This document shows positions 33,701 through 44,500 of a stretch of DNA of 64,000 nt, piece by piece. Every line of letters starts with the position of its first letter. Positions within the stretch are counted from its first letter, which is position 1. The translations under genes were made by a program, and so were the position numbers. Origin of the DNA: Yamagishiella unicocca (taxonomy: Eukaryota; Chlorophyta; Chlorophyceae; Chlamydomonadales; Volvocaceae); assembly GCA_003116995.1 (NCBI GenBank), contig BDSL01000014.1, positions 1-64,000 on the forward strand, given 5' to 3'. A model generated the notes under the pieces. That model ran no database searches and was not told the origin of the DNA. It saw nothing but the letters and a program-made list of their open reading frames with translations.

Positions 33701-36700
33701 AGGCGCACGCCCATCATGTCGTACAGCAGGTCGCTGATGCCGTACAGGACGCTGTCTAGGTGCAAGTAGTCCTCCAGCTCGGAGGGGTCTGGCAGGGGTG
33801 GCGGCGGGTAGGGTGGAGAGGAGCCCGTGAACCGATACTGGGAATGAAATGTCGTACTTAGCCGGAAGGGTGGCGGGCGGGGAGTGGGGGCCGGAGGTGC
33901 CGCAGGCGTGAGGGAGCGCGTGGGTGGTGTGGTGGTGTGGTGGGTGGTGTGGTGTGGTGTGGTGTGGTGGGGTGGGGTGGTGGGGTGGTGGGGGTTGGTG
34001 GGTGGGGTGGTGGGGGTTGGTGGTGGTGGGGTGGTGGGGGGGGTGGCGGCTGGCAAGACATCGCCTCTTTGGACGCATCAGGCCGCAGTTTTTTGGGGCG
34101 GCTGCTGTTCTGCATCCGTCACTGCTGGCACAGAAGCAAGAGCTTGATCCCGCGTTGGCGCCACTGCAGACCGGGTGTGTCTGAAAACCGTTTTACGCAA
34201 CGGGACAGGATAGTTGGCGCATGGTCGTCGGACACCACCCGGGGGGGGGGGCCGCAGACCGGGGTGGGGGGCAGCAGCCAGCTGCAGCCGCACGGCGCTG
34301 CACCCCATTCCAACGCCCCCCAAAACCCAAAAACAAGCAGACACCAGCGACACCCACTGCGCCTCCCAACGAAACGCCGGCGAGGGCCGAAGCATCCCAC
34401 CCCCACCATTCCTACGCTACCCCCACAGGGGTCGTACCTTGAGTTGTCCTGTCCCCCCTGGAGCCTACAGCCTGCGCATCTGTCCCCCCTGGAGCCTACA
34501 GCCTGCGCATCTGTCCCCCCTGGAGCCTACAGCCTGCGCATCTGTCCCCCCTGGAGCCTACAGCCTGCGCATCTGTCCCCCCTGGAGCCTACAGCCTGCG
34601 CATCTGTCCCCCCTGGAGCCTACAGCCTGCGCATCTGTCCCCCCTGGAGCCTACAGCCTGCGCATCTGTCCCCCTGGAGCCTACAGCCTGCGCATCTGTC
34701 CCCCTTGGAGCCTACAGCCTGCGCATCTGTCCCCCCTGGAGCCTACAGCCTGCGCATCTGTCCCCCCTGGAGCCTACAGCCTGCGCATCTGTCCCCCCTG
34801 GAGCCTACAGCCTGCGCATCTGTCCCCCCTGGAGCCTACAGCCTGCGCATCTGTCCCCCCTGGAGCCTACAGCCTGCGCATCTGTCCCCCCTGGAGCCTA
34901 CAGCCTGCGCATCTGTCCCCCCTGGAGCCTACAGCCTGCGCACCTGTCCCCCCTGGAGCCTACAGCCTGCGCACCTGGCGGCAGCTGCAGGCGCCGCATC
35001 ACTAGCGCCTGGGCGTACTCCACATCCCAGGGGGCGAGGTGCGGAAGTGGGGCGCCCACAGCCGTGGCGCCGGCGGCGGTGCTGCCGCTGTCACTGCTGC
35101 TGCTGCTGCTGCTGCTGCTGTCATCAGTACTAGCGCTGCTGCAAGATGGAGCGGCGACACCATCGAGCTGTTGATGCAACGCGGTCGTGGCGAGGGGAGA
35201 CACGGCTTCTGCGGCCGAGTCGCCCTCCCCCCTCAGGGCCTCCTGCAGCTGTCGCACCTGCGCGTGCAAGCAGGGTTCGAGGGAAACCCGTGGAAGCAGG
35301 GAGGGGTGCAAGGAAAACAGGGGGTGGGGGAACCTCGGGCCAATACACATGAGGAGGAAGGGGATCAGGGTTGGCGAGCGCAGGAACCAGGGTGCGGTGG
35401 GGTGGGGTGGGGTAGAGAACCGCGTCCCCATGACCGCGTTTGCAGGGACATCGCCGGGGAGGGCGGAAGGATCTGGAGAGTGAGGCGGCATGCGGTCTGC
35501 ACGCCTCACTGCTAGGGCCTACGCGGGGCCGACGTCACCCGCCCCTCGCCCATCACGCCCCGCGAAATACGCACCTCGGCGGCTGCCACAGGTCCAAGTG
35601 CCTCGGCGAGGACCTTGAGGGCCAGGCGACAGCAGCGGCGGGGGAGGCAACATCAGCCGGATGGCGCACAGGCCGTCCGGGGTCAATTCCTAGATTTGGG
35701 TTGACTTTGTTGCTTTTGTGATGCTGCCTTCGTATACTGTCTTCGTGTCTACCACCAGCTGCATGCAGTCACCCTGGCATCTCAACCCCCCGTAACGCCA
35801 AGGACCGTACGCACCGCATTACCACATCATGTGTGCATCAATATCTTCCGGGAACATTGTTCCCCCTTTGGCCTTTGTAAATCCCCAAATCAACACCACT
35901 CCCACACGGCGGCGAGTTCAACACGGAGTCCCAACCTCATATGCTGGATTCGACGCCCTAAACGCCTCCAACCCGCCGCCGTACCATCCCCCGCCCCGCG
36001 CCTCCCCTCCCCCTCCCCCTCCCCTTCCCCCTCCCGGTTCCCTCCCTTACCTCCAGCAGCTCCAGTACGGCACCCGCGTCAGACACCGCGAGGCCCGCCC
36101 GGCTGTAGCTGTAGTCCGCGAAGGAGCGGTAGCCCTGCACCGCCGCCACCTCCCGCCGCACCGCCGCCACCGCGCCCAGCCGCTGCAGCGCGGCGCCCAG
36201 CCGGGGCACCAGGCCCCCCTCGTAGGCGGCGCGGCGTACGGCAGCGCAGGGGTGGCGGCGCAGGATGTTGCGGAGGTTGGCTGGCGTCAGCGGCAGGCCT
36301 ACGGCGTCGACGGGGACTCCCGCCGCCGCCGCCGCCGCCAGCATAGGGCCCAGGATAGGGTCCCGCCGCACCAGGTCGAGGTCGTTGTCGCCGGCGCCGG
36401 CGCCGGTGGCGGCAGCGGCAGCGGCACCGCGGGCGCCTTGTACGGCACCCTCGTCCGCGATGGTTGCCGTACCGGAGACGCCTTCCTCTCGCCCTGCAGC
36501 CGCATCGCGTCACCAGCGCCGTCAGCACGCTCCCGCCCTTAGCGGCACGTGGATCCCCCAATAGTCGTACAGCTCTGAAACCTGAAGATGCCGTACGACC
36601 CTTCGCCCCCGGCCTCACCCGCACGAGCGCCCGGCGTCGCCCCCACCAGGATGGCGGGGCGGGGAGCTACCCGGAGGGAGCCGGGGTTTGGGTGGGGGTC

Positions 36701-38693
36701 CGAATGGCGACCCGCCTGCAGCGCCCGTCGCAGCTGGCCCAGCGGCACCGCCAGGGGGCCAGGTCCCGCCGCCACCGCCGCCGCCACCGCCGCCACCGCC
36801 TCGCGCTCCGCCGCCAGGAGTCGCGACAGCCGCTCCTGCACGCCGCTGGGGGCCGTCTGGCGTGGGCGGAGAGGGAACGACGGGGGGGGAGGGAGCGCAG
36901 TCGATGGAGTGCTGTCGATGGAGTGCAGTCGATGTCCTTACCTGGTGGCCAAGCCTTGGCGTGCAGCCTTCTCACGCGGCCCCACGGAATGTGGGTCACT
37001 AACGCGACACTGCCCCCGGGCCAACCTCCTCTTCATCCCATACCAAGCCCCTCACTCACCCGCACTGCGTATAAGCGGCCCAGCCCGCCCTCGTCCTCCA
37101 GCCCCCCCCCGCCCTTGAGGAAGGACCGCCGCAGCAGCCGGCACAGCCGCAGCAGCCGCCGCAGGTCCGCGACCTGCTGCTCGCGCTCGCATTCGCGCCG
37201 CTGCTGCCGCTGCTGCCGCTGCTGCCGCCGCTGCCTCCCCTCCTGCTCCTGTTGCTCCTCCAGCTGCTGTCCTTGCAGCGGCTGCATCCCGGCGCCTCTT
37301 GCGGATTGCTCCTCGTCGGGTCCCCCAGGGCGCTGCACCCCATCACCTTGGGCAGTCCCCCCCTCCTCCGCCTCCTCCTTCTCCTCCTTCCCATCCTCGG
37401 ATTCGACCTTGCTCCCGCCTCCGCCGCTGACGAACCCACCCTCACCGTCCTGCTGCTGCTGCTGCTGCTGCTCCAGCGCCCTCAGCTGCGCCGCAAGCCG
37501 CTGCGCCGTGAGCTGCAGCTTCGGCATCAGCTCGTCGTCAGCGGCCTGGCATGCGGCCCGGTAGCGACGGCGGCAGGAGAAACAGACAGGACACGTCACC
37601 GGAGCGGCAAGGAGCGTCGGCCAGGGCGACAAGGTCGGGCGGCAGGGTCGGCGTCACCGCAAGGCCGGCGGGTGGTTACCCTAAGCAGCTTGCAGAGGAT
37701 CCTGGACGCTCTCACAGCTGGCGGCAGGGCGCTGCTAACCCAGCGGCCATCCGAGGCTGCCCCTCATGGATCCCGGCAACGACACCGCCCTCTTGCCCAC
37801 AGGCAGCGCCCCTGGCCGGCACGGCTTAGCAGCGCCCCTGCGCGCGCAGTGCGGCGCAGCGCCCCCGCCCTTTTCATCTTGCAACCTCCCTTTTCTTCTT
37901 TGCAACCCCGCCCTTACGTAGCAGCCAACACCTCGCGCCGCTGCGTTGCTGCGGTAGGAGCCGATAGCTGTGGCGCGCAGTGGCGACCATCCCGGGCATC
38001 ATGAGGGGGGCTCCCAGGTCCCGTGCACCTGCCCCACCGCCGCAGTCCCAACCTGTCACTACGGCACCCTCCCCGCACTCCTGTCTCTACCTGGAACACA
38101 AAGGTCTCGTACTTGGCGCATGCCTCTGCCACTTCCGCCGCCGCCTCCCGCCACCCCGGGTCGACGTGTCTGGCCGCGACGTGCCGGGCTGGCGCCGAGG
38201 AGTTGCGCAGCTCCGCGAGCAGGCGGTCCAGGAGGCCCAAGAAGGCGGGCCCTGGGGGCTCCAGGGAGGCCGCGCGGAGGAGAGCATCGAGGAGGGGTCG
38301 CGCTATGATGCGCCAATATTGTCGGAAGTGGGTCGGGGACGTGACTCCGGGTAAGCCACAGAGGCCGAGCTTGGAGGAGGCCGCAGGTGGAGATGGTTCC
38401 GAGGGGGGGATCTTCGGGAGCCAGGGTTCGGAGGAGGGGAACGGCGAGGGCGAGGAGAGGGTCGCGGCGGGTCGGGCGGGTCGCAGGTGGCAGGGTGATG
38501 GCACCCCCCGGAAGAAATGGCCACGAGTGATTGAGTTCGTATAATAAGGTAGTGAGAAGGGTTGCGGTTGCGATGGTAGAGGCTGAGATGCGTGCGCGGC
38601 CCGAACATGGCGAACCACGCCGCTTTGGCCTGATGCACAGATGCTACCGAACTGATGTGGCATACTTAACAATTCAATTCGTTCTCGGAGCAC
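30769..38693 (-). CDS. MIP: Mitochondrial intermediate peptidase-like M3 zinc metallopeptidase
   Basis: Probable mitochondrial matrix oligopeptidase that trims octapeptides from imported precursors. Exons: 38091-38693 (Arg/Ser-rich presequence-like start; GLCGLPGVTSPTHF, WREAAAEVAEACAKYETFVF), a poorly resolved exon near 37.68-37.77 kb, 37060-37545, 36712-36835, 36051-36493 (HPCAAVRRAAYEGGLVPRL, VQGYRSFADYSYSRAGLAVS), 35575-35613, 34975-35257 (HLAPWDVEYAQALVM), 33360-33837 (DYLHLDSVLYGISDLLYDMM; GLAGVVYLDPG), 32541-33097 (zinc motif HELGH in LHELLHELGHALHLVLSS, third ligand in DVLEVPS), 31829-31975 (VLASLVDQLLHA), 30769-31335. Motif order matches MIP. Odd features: Gly/Ser, Gln and Ser runs, including about 36 extra residues between HELGH and the Glu ligand, and YQATFHSYM where MIP usually has GYxAxYYSY. 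One phase mismatch remains after 34975. Start is the first Met of the open presequence and lies just beside a LINE. Confidence 0.82.
31348..31395 (-). repeat. Dispersed intronic repeat (motif I) in a peptidase intron
   Basis: About 45 bp nearly identical to 58728-58773 in the unrelated PCID2 gene, differing mainly by two extra A and one substitution. On the gene strand it ends about 15 bp upstream of the acceptor of the last peptidase exon (upper edge 31335). Confidence 0.85.
33247..33331. repeat. 12-bp minisatellite near the 5' end of a peptidase intron
   Basis: About seven copies of GCGGTACGCGGG with minor variants. On the gene strand it begins about 30 bp after the donor at 33359 (CGCAG|GTTGGT). 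Confidence 0.9.
33922..34052. repeat. GT/GGT-rich simple repeat in a peptidase intron
   Basis: Irregular TGGTG/GTGGGG tract of about 130 bp (CCACC-rich on the gene strand), in the same intron as the 31-bp array and immediately 5' of the exon ending at 33837. Confidence 0.85.
34449..34977 (-). repeat. 31-bp minisatellite, about 17 copies, starting at a splice donor
   Basis: Period 31 bp. The plus-strand unit contains CCCCCCTGGAGCCTACAG followed by CCTGCGCATCTGT. Copies are almost identical; one lacks a C and one has CTT for CCT. On the peptidase strand the terminal copy supplies the 5' splice site (CCGCCAG|GTGCGCAGG). The next copy also retains GTGCGC, while the remaining copies read ATGCGC. 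It fills nearly half of the intron 33838-34974. As 31 is not divisible by three, the long open frames across it are fortuitous. Confidence 0.95.
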
Positions 38694-38730
38694 GTGCTGA
38701 ATTCAGTGTACCAAAGGGCCCAGCTCAGCA

Positions 38731-41440
38731 TTACAGATTTACGATTTACGATTTATTACATGTCGTACTGGCTCGCGCCAGTAGCATGCGTCCCCCCATA
38801 ACGGACATCCGTCAAAGGGCGCACTTCAAGAACTAATACTAGAAAATCGGGATTATTCCCTTAATGACTCTGTCCGCGCCCTCTGTATCTGAGCCAAAAG
38901 GTTGCCTAGTTTCACCTGATCCCACGTAGTCATCACCACTTGCATATCCTGTCCAGTAGGAAAATCTACAGCTCGTCTGAGGGGCTCATACACGGGACAC
39001 TCCATAAGAACATGAAACTCGTCTTCTACCATATCCCCACGGCACACTCGGCACGTTCTCTCAACACGTGGCTTACGCGGCCGACGTGCAAAACGACTTA
39101 CGTCGAGATCCCAACAGCCGAGACGAAAACGCATCAGCGCCGTGTGATGCTTCCGAGGCATACACGCGCGAAGGTGATCGAGCTTCTTTGTATGCGCATC
39201 GGGGGCATATGCAACGCCCATCCAATTCGAGTAGCGACACATTGTTACGCCCGGCTTCCCGCGATCACTGTCTCCTGCTGCAAATTCGGGAAAAACCCGC
39301 GGATCCATATCAATATCGCTCGAGTTCCAATCGAGCAGCAAACGCCGCCTGAACTCCTCTAGCACCTTGTCAAACGGGATTTCCAACGCGGCTATTGCCT
39401 TGGCTTTGTCCACATTACTCAACGTTGCGCTCACATGTTGGCGATAGTCGTACCCAAGTGCTCCAAGAATCCGCAGCACCTTACCAGCCCAGAAATATTC
39501 ATGCTCGCTTGACGAGCGATCCGATTCCAACCATGCAAAAATATCCTCCTCTAAGACTGCCTGTGCGAGCGTCGAGGGCTGCTTACTCAGGCGCTTCCAA
39601 AAACCAAACACTTGCTGTGCCCAAAAGTGATGCAAAGGCAGTTGAGAGGACTCTGCGAAGAGTTGCCTGTTCGGAGGCAAACTAGCGCCAACTACCCTGC
39701 GCAAAAAGATCTTCTGTACCTCGACCATTGGATCCGCCAGAGCTCTTTCAAATACACCTGCCGCACGACCTGTGCTTCGAACCCATTTTCCCCATCTGCC
39801 AAGCAGCGCCGCATTCTCCCCCGTCGCTCCTGACCCTCCCCGCTGGTTCCATCTTTGCCACTCCCTAACCCGCTGTCTACCCTTAGTTCCTAAAACTTCC
39901 CAAATAGCGTCTGGTCCCCATACCTCCGCTCCGTACGATAATAAAGGCCTTATTTGGGCGTCAAAACAGCGTAGCATAAGATCGGGTGCCCATACGCGAT
40001 TTAATTCTAACTTACGCATTAAAGCAAAAACTCCCCTGCGACCCACATCGCATAGCTCCATTCGGCACGAGTCGAACGAAAAACCTGATCCATATCGCAG
40101 TCCAAGATATTTTGCGCGCTCTTTGACTGGTACCGTCTGGCCCGCATAACGCAACCCTGCTGCATCACTCAAAAGTGCGTCGTAGGACGTTTGCCTACCG
40201 GCGAATACCATCAACTCGCATTTACCCACATTCAAATTCATTCCAAATGCATCACAGAATTCCGCTAACCTATCCAACAGGAATTGCATCCGTTCCCGAT
40301 TCATAGTCATGAGCGTAAGGTCATCCGCGTACAGCAGCTCCGGGACCCCTTTTCCATGCGCGGTGGGGACGCATCCCCGAGGTTGCCTTTGCTCGTGCTC
40401 ATCTACGTAATCCGCAAATGATTCGATAAACAACCCGAACAGGACTGGGCTTAGCGGGCATCCCTGCTTTACCCCCTGCACTGATTCAAACCGCTCACCT
40501 CTCTTCCCGTTGACTTTCACGCGCAATTGCACCTTATCATAACAACGCCTAATAGCAGACAGCATTTGCCCAGAAAGACCCCGTTCCCTTAGCCGAGCCC
40601 ACAACAAATTTCGGTCCACACGATCAAAAGCCTTCTCGAAATCGATCTGGCAGACTAAAAGCCCGTGTTGCCCCGGCCTAGCGTAACGAGCTATAAAATG
40701 ACGAAGCGCGAAAAGATGATGTTGTGTGCCCAAACCCCGACGAAAACCCGCTTGACACCAGTGTCGGACCGGTCTTGCTGCAAATTCAGATTCGGCGAAT
40801 TTTGAAAGACGCCGTTCCAGAACTGAAGCGTAACATTTGGCAAGCACTCCGCCCACCGCGATCCCTCTGTAATTACTGCACTCTAACATGTCCTTCCCAT
40901 TCCCCTTATACACCGGGACTAGATCCGACACAGTAAACTGTGCAGGGTAATCACCCGTAGCGCGAATATGCTCCATTAGCACCGTCACAACCGGGACAAG
41001 CCTGTTAATTTCTGGGCTCCGATCCTCGCTGCCACTGCGAAGCTTCCGAGCGTATCGGTAGCACTCGCCGCACACTTTCTCGGGACCGCTCGACTTGCCA
41101 TTCGGTAGCTTCTCCAAAACCACTGCAACTTCCGCCGCCGTAATTGGCGTGTTGAGCGCCTCATCTGCCGCTCGCCTCCTAAGTTCTGCTTCCTCCTCCC
41201 CTAAGGCACGCCACCAAGGTAACGTGTGCCTATCTACTCTATTAACAAAGCCCAGTATATCTGTTGCACGCTCATAATTACAGCTCCGAGACTTCCGTAC
41301 AGGGCATTTAGCTTTTGGGACGTGCAATCTGAAATGTGCCCAATTATCCCTGTTTTTTGTGTGATTCGGTTGCGCACACAAAGCTCCAATGCAAGCCTCA
41401 TTCTCTGGCCGTAGTGCGCCTGTCGCGGCTAGGGGCAACT
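38731..41440 (-). mobile_element. 5'-truncated L1-like LINE retrotransposon
   Basis: Contains one uninterrupted reverse transcriptase frame. The endonuclease domain and ORF1 expected upstream are absent, typical of 5' truncation during target-primed insertion. The 3' end carries TGTAA signals (minus strand, about 38731-38735 and 38756-38760) and short AATCGTA-like repeats at about 38737-38756 that may be the terminal tail. Base composition is clearly closer to 50% GC than that of the flanking genes. It sits between the peptidase start (38693) and the SRPBCC-J gene (first recognised exon 41580). No target-site duplication could be identified by eye. Confidence 0.88.
38853..41438 (-). CDS. LINE ORF2-type reverse transcriptase with C-terminal CCHC knuckle
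   Basis: 861-aa open frame encoding the reverse transcriptase of a non-LTR retrotransposon, which copies element RNA at the nicked target. RT blocks in order: LVPVYKGNGKDMLECSNYRG (about 175-195), CQAGFRRGLGTQHHLFALRH (about 229-248), IDFEKAFDRVDRNLLW (first catalytic Asp, about 268), VQGVKQGCPLSPVLFG (about 321-336), LLYADDLTLM (YADD about 371-374), GMNLNVGKCELMVF, KYLGLRYG. The C-terminus has CRVCRGDMVEDEFHVLMEC, a Cx2C...Hx4C knuckle as in L1-clade ORF2. No stops or frameshifts, so all visible RT motifs are intact. The start codon is only the first Met in the retained frame; the native protein would begin upstream with an AP-like endonuclease that is missing here. Confidence 0.96.
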   Translation of the reverse strand: MPLAATGALRPENEACIGALCAQPNHTKNRDNWAHFRLHVPKAKCPVRKSRSCNYERATDILGFVNRVDRHTLPWWRALGEEEAELRRRAADEALNTPITAAEVAVVLEKLPNGKSSGPEKVCGECYRYARKLRSGSEDRSPEINRLVPVVTVLMEHIRATGDYPAQFTVSDLVPVYKGNGKDMLECSNYRGIAVGGVLAKCYASVLERRLSKFAESEFAARPVRHWCQAGFRRGLGTQHHLFALRHFIARYARPGQHGLLVCQIDFEKAFDRVDRNLLWARLRERGLSGQMLSAIRRCYDKVQLRVKVNGKRGERFESVQGVKQGCPLSPVLFGLFIESFADYVDEHEQRQPRGCVPTAHGKGVPELLYADDLTLMTMNRERMQFLLDRLAEFCDAFGMNLNVGKCELMVFAGRQTSYDALLSDAAGLRYAGQTVPVKERAKYLGLRYGSGFSFDSCRMELCDVGRRGVFALMRKLELNRVWAPDLMLRCFDAQIRPLLSYGAEVWGPDAIWEVLGTKGRQRVREWQRWNQRGGSGATGENAALLGRWGKWVRSTGRAAGVFERALADPMVEVQKIFLRRVVGASLPPNRQLFAESSQLPLHHFWAQQVFGFWKRLSKQPSTLAQAVLEEDIFAWLESDRSSSEHEYFWAGKVLRILGALGYDYRQHVSATLSNVDKAKAIAALEIPFDKVLEEFRRRLLLDWNSSDIDMDPRVFPEFAAGDSDRGKPGVTMCRYSNWMGVAYAPDAHTKKLDHLRACMPRKHHTALMRFRLGCWDLDVSRFARRPRKPRVERTCRVCRGDMVEDEFHVLMECPVYEPLRRAVDFPTGQDMQVVMTTWDQVKLGNLLAQIQRARTESLRE

Positions 41441-41579
41441 ACAACAGGACAGCCACTGTCTACGTAGTTTGTAAGCAATACGATGCTTCTGTGAGGTGAG
41501 GTGCATGCGGAAGGGGCCAGAAGCAGGTGGTAGGGTAGGAGCCGCTTGAATTCCCATCCCCTCGTTCAAACTTGTCCAG

Positions 41580-44500
41580 GGTGAAGGGCGCCGTGAAGCG
41601 AGTCTTCAAGTATGCTGCGGATTTTGAACATATGCCGCAGTGGTACCCCAGTAAGTATCGTCGTTGAGAATGCCGGCAGGCTGCTCGGAGTGCTCGAATT
41701 TGCTCGGCACCACCCTTGACAGGCGTAAACTCCGTCAGTCGGATACGCGGTGAGGGCATCAACCTTAAGAACACATACACGGTCGAGCGGACGATCATGC
41801 GGATGAATCATACGTCACAGTGAGTGAAAGGGGCAATTGGCTGTTGCCTGTGCCCTGTGAAGACCCCATCTTCATGATCAACGGTGAACCGGCCTGGTCG
41901 CATTCCTGTTATAGGTACGAGATAATTGACGCGGTGCCCGGGCGAAAAGTGGTGTACAGTGCCCAGAGCCCCGTTCACACCGCCGTGCATGAACTCTACT
42001 TCATGGAGGACCCCACGGTGAGCTGGCTTCTGCGAATTTTGGGGATGTAGGCAGGGGGCTGGTTGGTCTCTGGGGGGGAGTGTAGCGATAAACTGTGCGA
42101 ACGCCGGGCCAGCAGTATGCCGCAGGGCAGGCGACGAGGACTTACCATTGCCACCATGTGCCATAAGTTGTCGAGCAGACGAGCACGGGAGTTCGTATGG
42201 GAGATTCGTGGCTCGCCGTCCAGGGCTTGTAGAGTCAAGAACGACAGCCTCCGCCCATGCTTCTCCACCGACCCCGCTGCGACCTGACCATCTACCCACA
42301 GGACCGCAACTACACCAACGTACGGTACATAAAAAAGATCCAGTTGCGAAGCATTGCGGGCCCGCTGCAGCCGCTGTTGGCAGGTAAGGACCACTCGTTG
42401 CTGGCTGCGGACGTTTGCGGGGGGGGGTGGCTGCACCATCGACGGCAGCATGAGCCGTGCAGTGGCTCTTATCCCTTGGTGGCTCTTATCCCCTGGTGGC
42501 TCCCTTCCCAGCCGGGCTGGTGGTTCTCTGGTGGCTCCTTTCCCAGCCGGGCTGGCGGCTCTGCTCCCTTTCAGCCTCCGCCCAGACTTGGGCTAGTTGC
42601 TCCCCACAGCCCCAGGTGTACTGCCACAGCAATGCTAACCTGGCCCCGGTCATAGCCTGAGCGGCGAGGGTGGTGCGCACTTGGCCCGGTCCCGTCTTTC
42701 GCGAAGCATCCTATCTGGGTCGCGATCCATGTGCAATTCTTTTTGCGGTAGGGAACACGCAGTCCATGCGCTCCGGGTCCATTATGGCGAGTCTGCCCCT
42801 TATGAGCGTTTTCGCCCGTACTAAATTGGGTGCTTGTGGAATTGGCGCGATACCGCAGCCCCCAATCGTTCCGCAAGTACCTCCGTGGGTTCCCCGATAG
42901 TGTTGCCGCATAGGAAGGCCCCCGGCAATCACCCGGTTTTGGCTGGCTTTGCTATCCCACTCGAGCTCCTTACTGTAGCCCCTAACACCCAAATCCTGGT
43001 GATCCCCTAACGACTTTCACAGGGACCCTGAGCAAGGTCCCGGAGGACGCCCTGACCAACCTAGCAAAGCTGCTCATCAGCCCGGATACGCCACTGCTCC
43101 AAATCCAGGTATGCAGCCGCCAAACCGATGCCGTTGCGCGTTGTTGGAGTTCGCATGGGAAACGTCAATGTTGGCATGGAAATTAGAAATGTCCACTTGC
43201 ATACTGTACGTTAACGCATGCACCAAGCCCACGCGGCAGGCTTCTTGGTAGACTAGAATGTTTCCTGTCGCCAAGCTATCTGGTGTTGGAGGGGCATAAA
43301 TGTCTGTACTGGTTTTGACTACCGTGTTGTTCCCAGTGCACTATCCACGTTACCTCACGCATGACATATCCTAACTGAGTAATGCCCAACTATATTCTAT
43401 TGCAGCTGGATCCCGAGGATGAGGCAGAGGAGGTGCGGGCGGCCAAGCCTGCGTCCGGTTGGTCGTGGCAGTCCGTGTGGGACGGTGAGCGGGGCGCGGT
43501 GGGCGGGGTGGTGCACACGCACATCGGTTCAATGCATGAGTCGCGATGTGGGTCGCATACCGTGAGCGTTACGCCAAAACACCGCCCAATGCTCTCAGGT
43601 TCCTCGTCCGCCCGAAATGAGGTGGACGGGTGTTCTCTTGGTCAGGCAACTCGTATCCTCTTGGTCCCGCATCGCTATGGAAACGCACTTGCTGCCCGTG
43701 ACTTCGCGCAGGTCTGGGACTCGGCGCTATGCCCGCCGGCGGCTCCGCCGCCGCCTCAATGGGCGGCGCGACCGTTGTGGACACGCTGGGCTACTACGCC
43801 ATCCTCGGGCTTGATGTCAAGCGCGTGACCTCGTACAGCCCTGACGATATCAAGGCGGCTTACCGCAGCAAAGCCATGGAGATGCACCCAGACAGGGTGA
43901 GTCAGGGATCACTTGGCAGGGCGGCGACACTGGAATTGGTTGACGTGCCATATGGGGTGCGTTCCTTGCAAATACGGCGTGTGACAACATGCGAGGCACC
44001 CGATTGCTAGCCAGCATGCCGCCTGGCACCATGCCGCACGAAGCCCGCGGCTGAAGGGGTCAAGCCATGCGCATTTGCATCACAGTTGTAGGCCAAACAT
44101 TTGATACTGACGAGGAGGCATGAGGCGGTGAGCAAAGCCAGGGTAATAGTGCACGTCTGCGTGGCTGTCTCTCGCACGTCCATGCCTAGCCCGGTGTTAC
44201 AGTTTACTGACTGCGGCGCTGTTTTGTCCAGGTCTCTGTGGACGACAGCGCTGGCCAGCAGTCCGCCAGTCTTAAGTTCCAGAGGCTGCAGAAGGTATGT
44301 TGGCGGGCGGATATAGCGCGACAGCCGGTTGCACCTGTTTAGCAGTGTGTGCAACCAGAGGGTTTAGGTGCGCTTGTGTTCCATTCAAAAAAATAGCAGC
44401 AATAAGCACAGCAGGACCGTGTTCCTGGCTGCTTTCATATGTCCCGGCACGTCTGTGGCGACGTGATGCGACTCGTCCGCGTCCCGGCCGCTACCACAGG

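Noticed and set aside
34449..34977. CRISPR array
   Set aside because: Direct 31-bp repeats abut with no unique spacers; this is a eukaryotic intronic minisatellite. The same applies to 57117-57492.
33937..35133. Long plus-strand open frames (up to 398 codons) of repeated Pro/Trp/Ser-rich peptide
   Set aside because: They run across the stop-free 31-bp minisatellite on the strand opposite the peptidase gene; two overlapping frames are open at once, which is a repeat artefact.
41460..41798. Minus-strand frame upstream of the LINE as its missing endonuclease
   Set aside because: It has no endonuclease motifs and is antisense to SRPBCC exons at 41580-41650 and 41723-41819.
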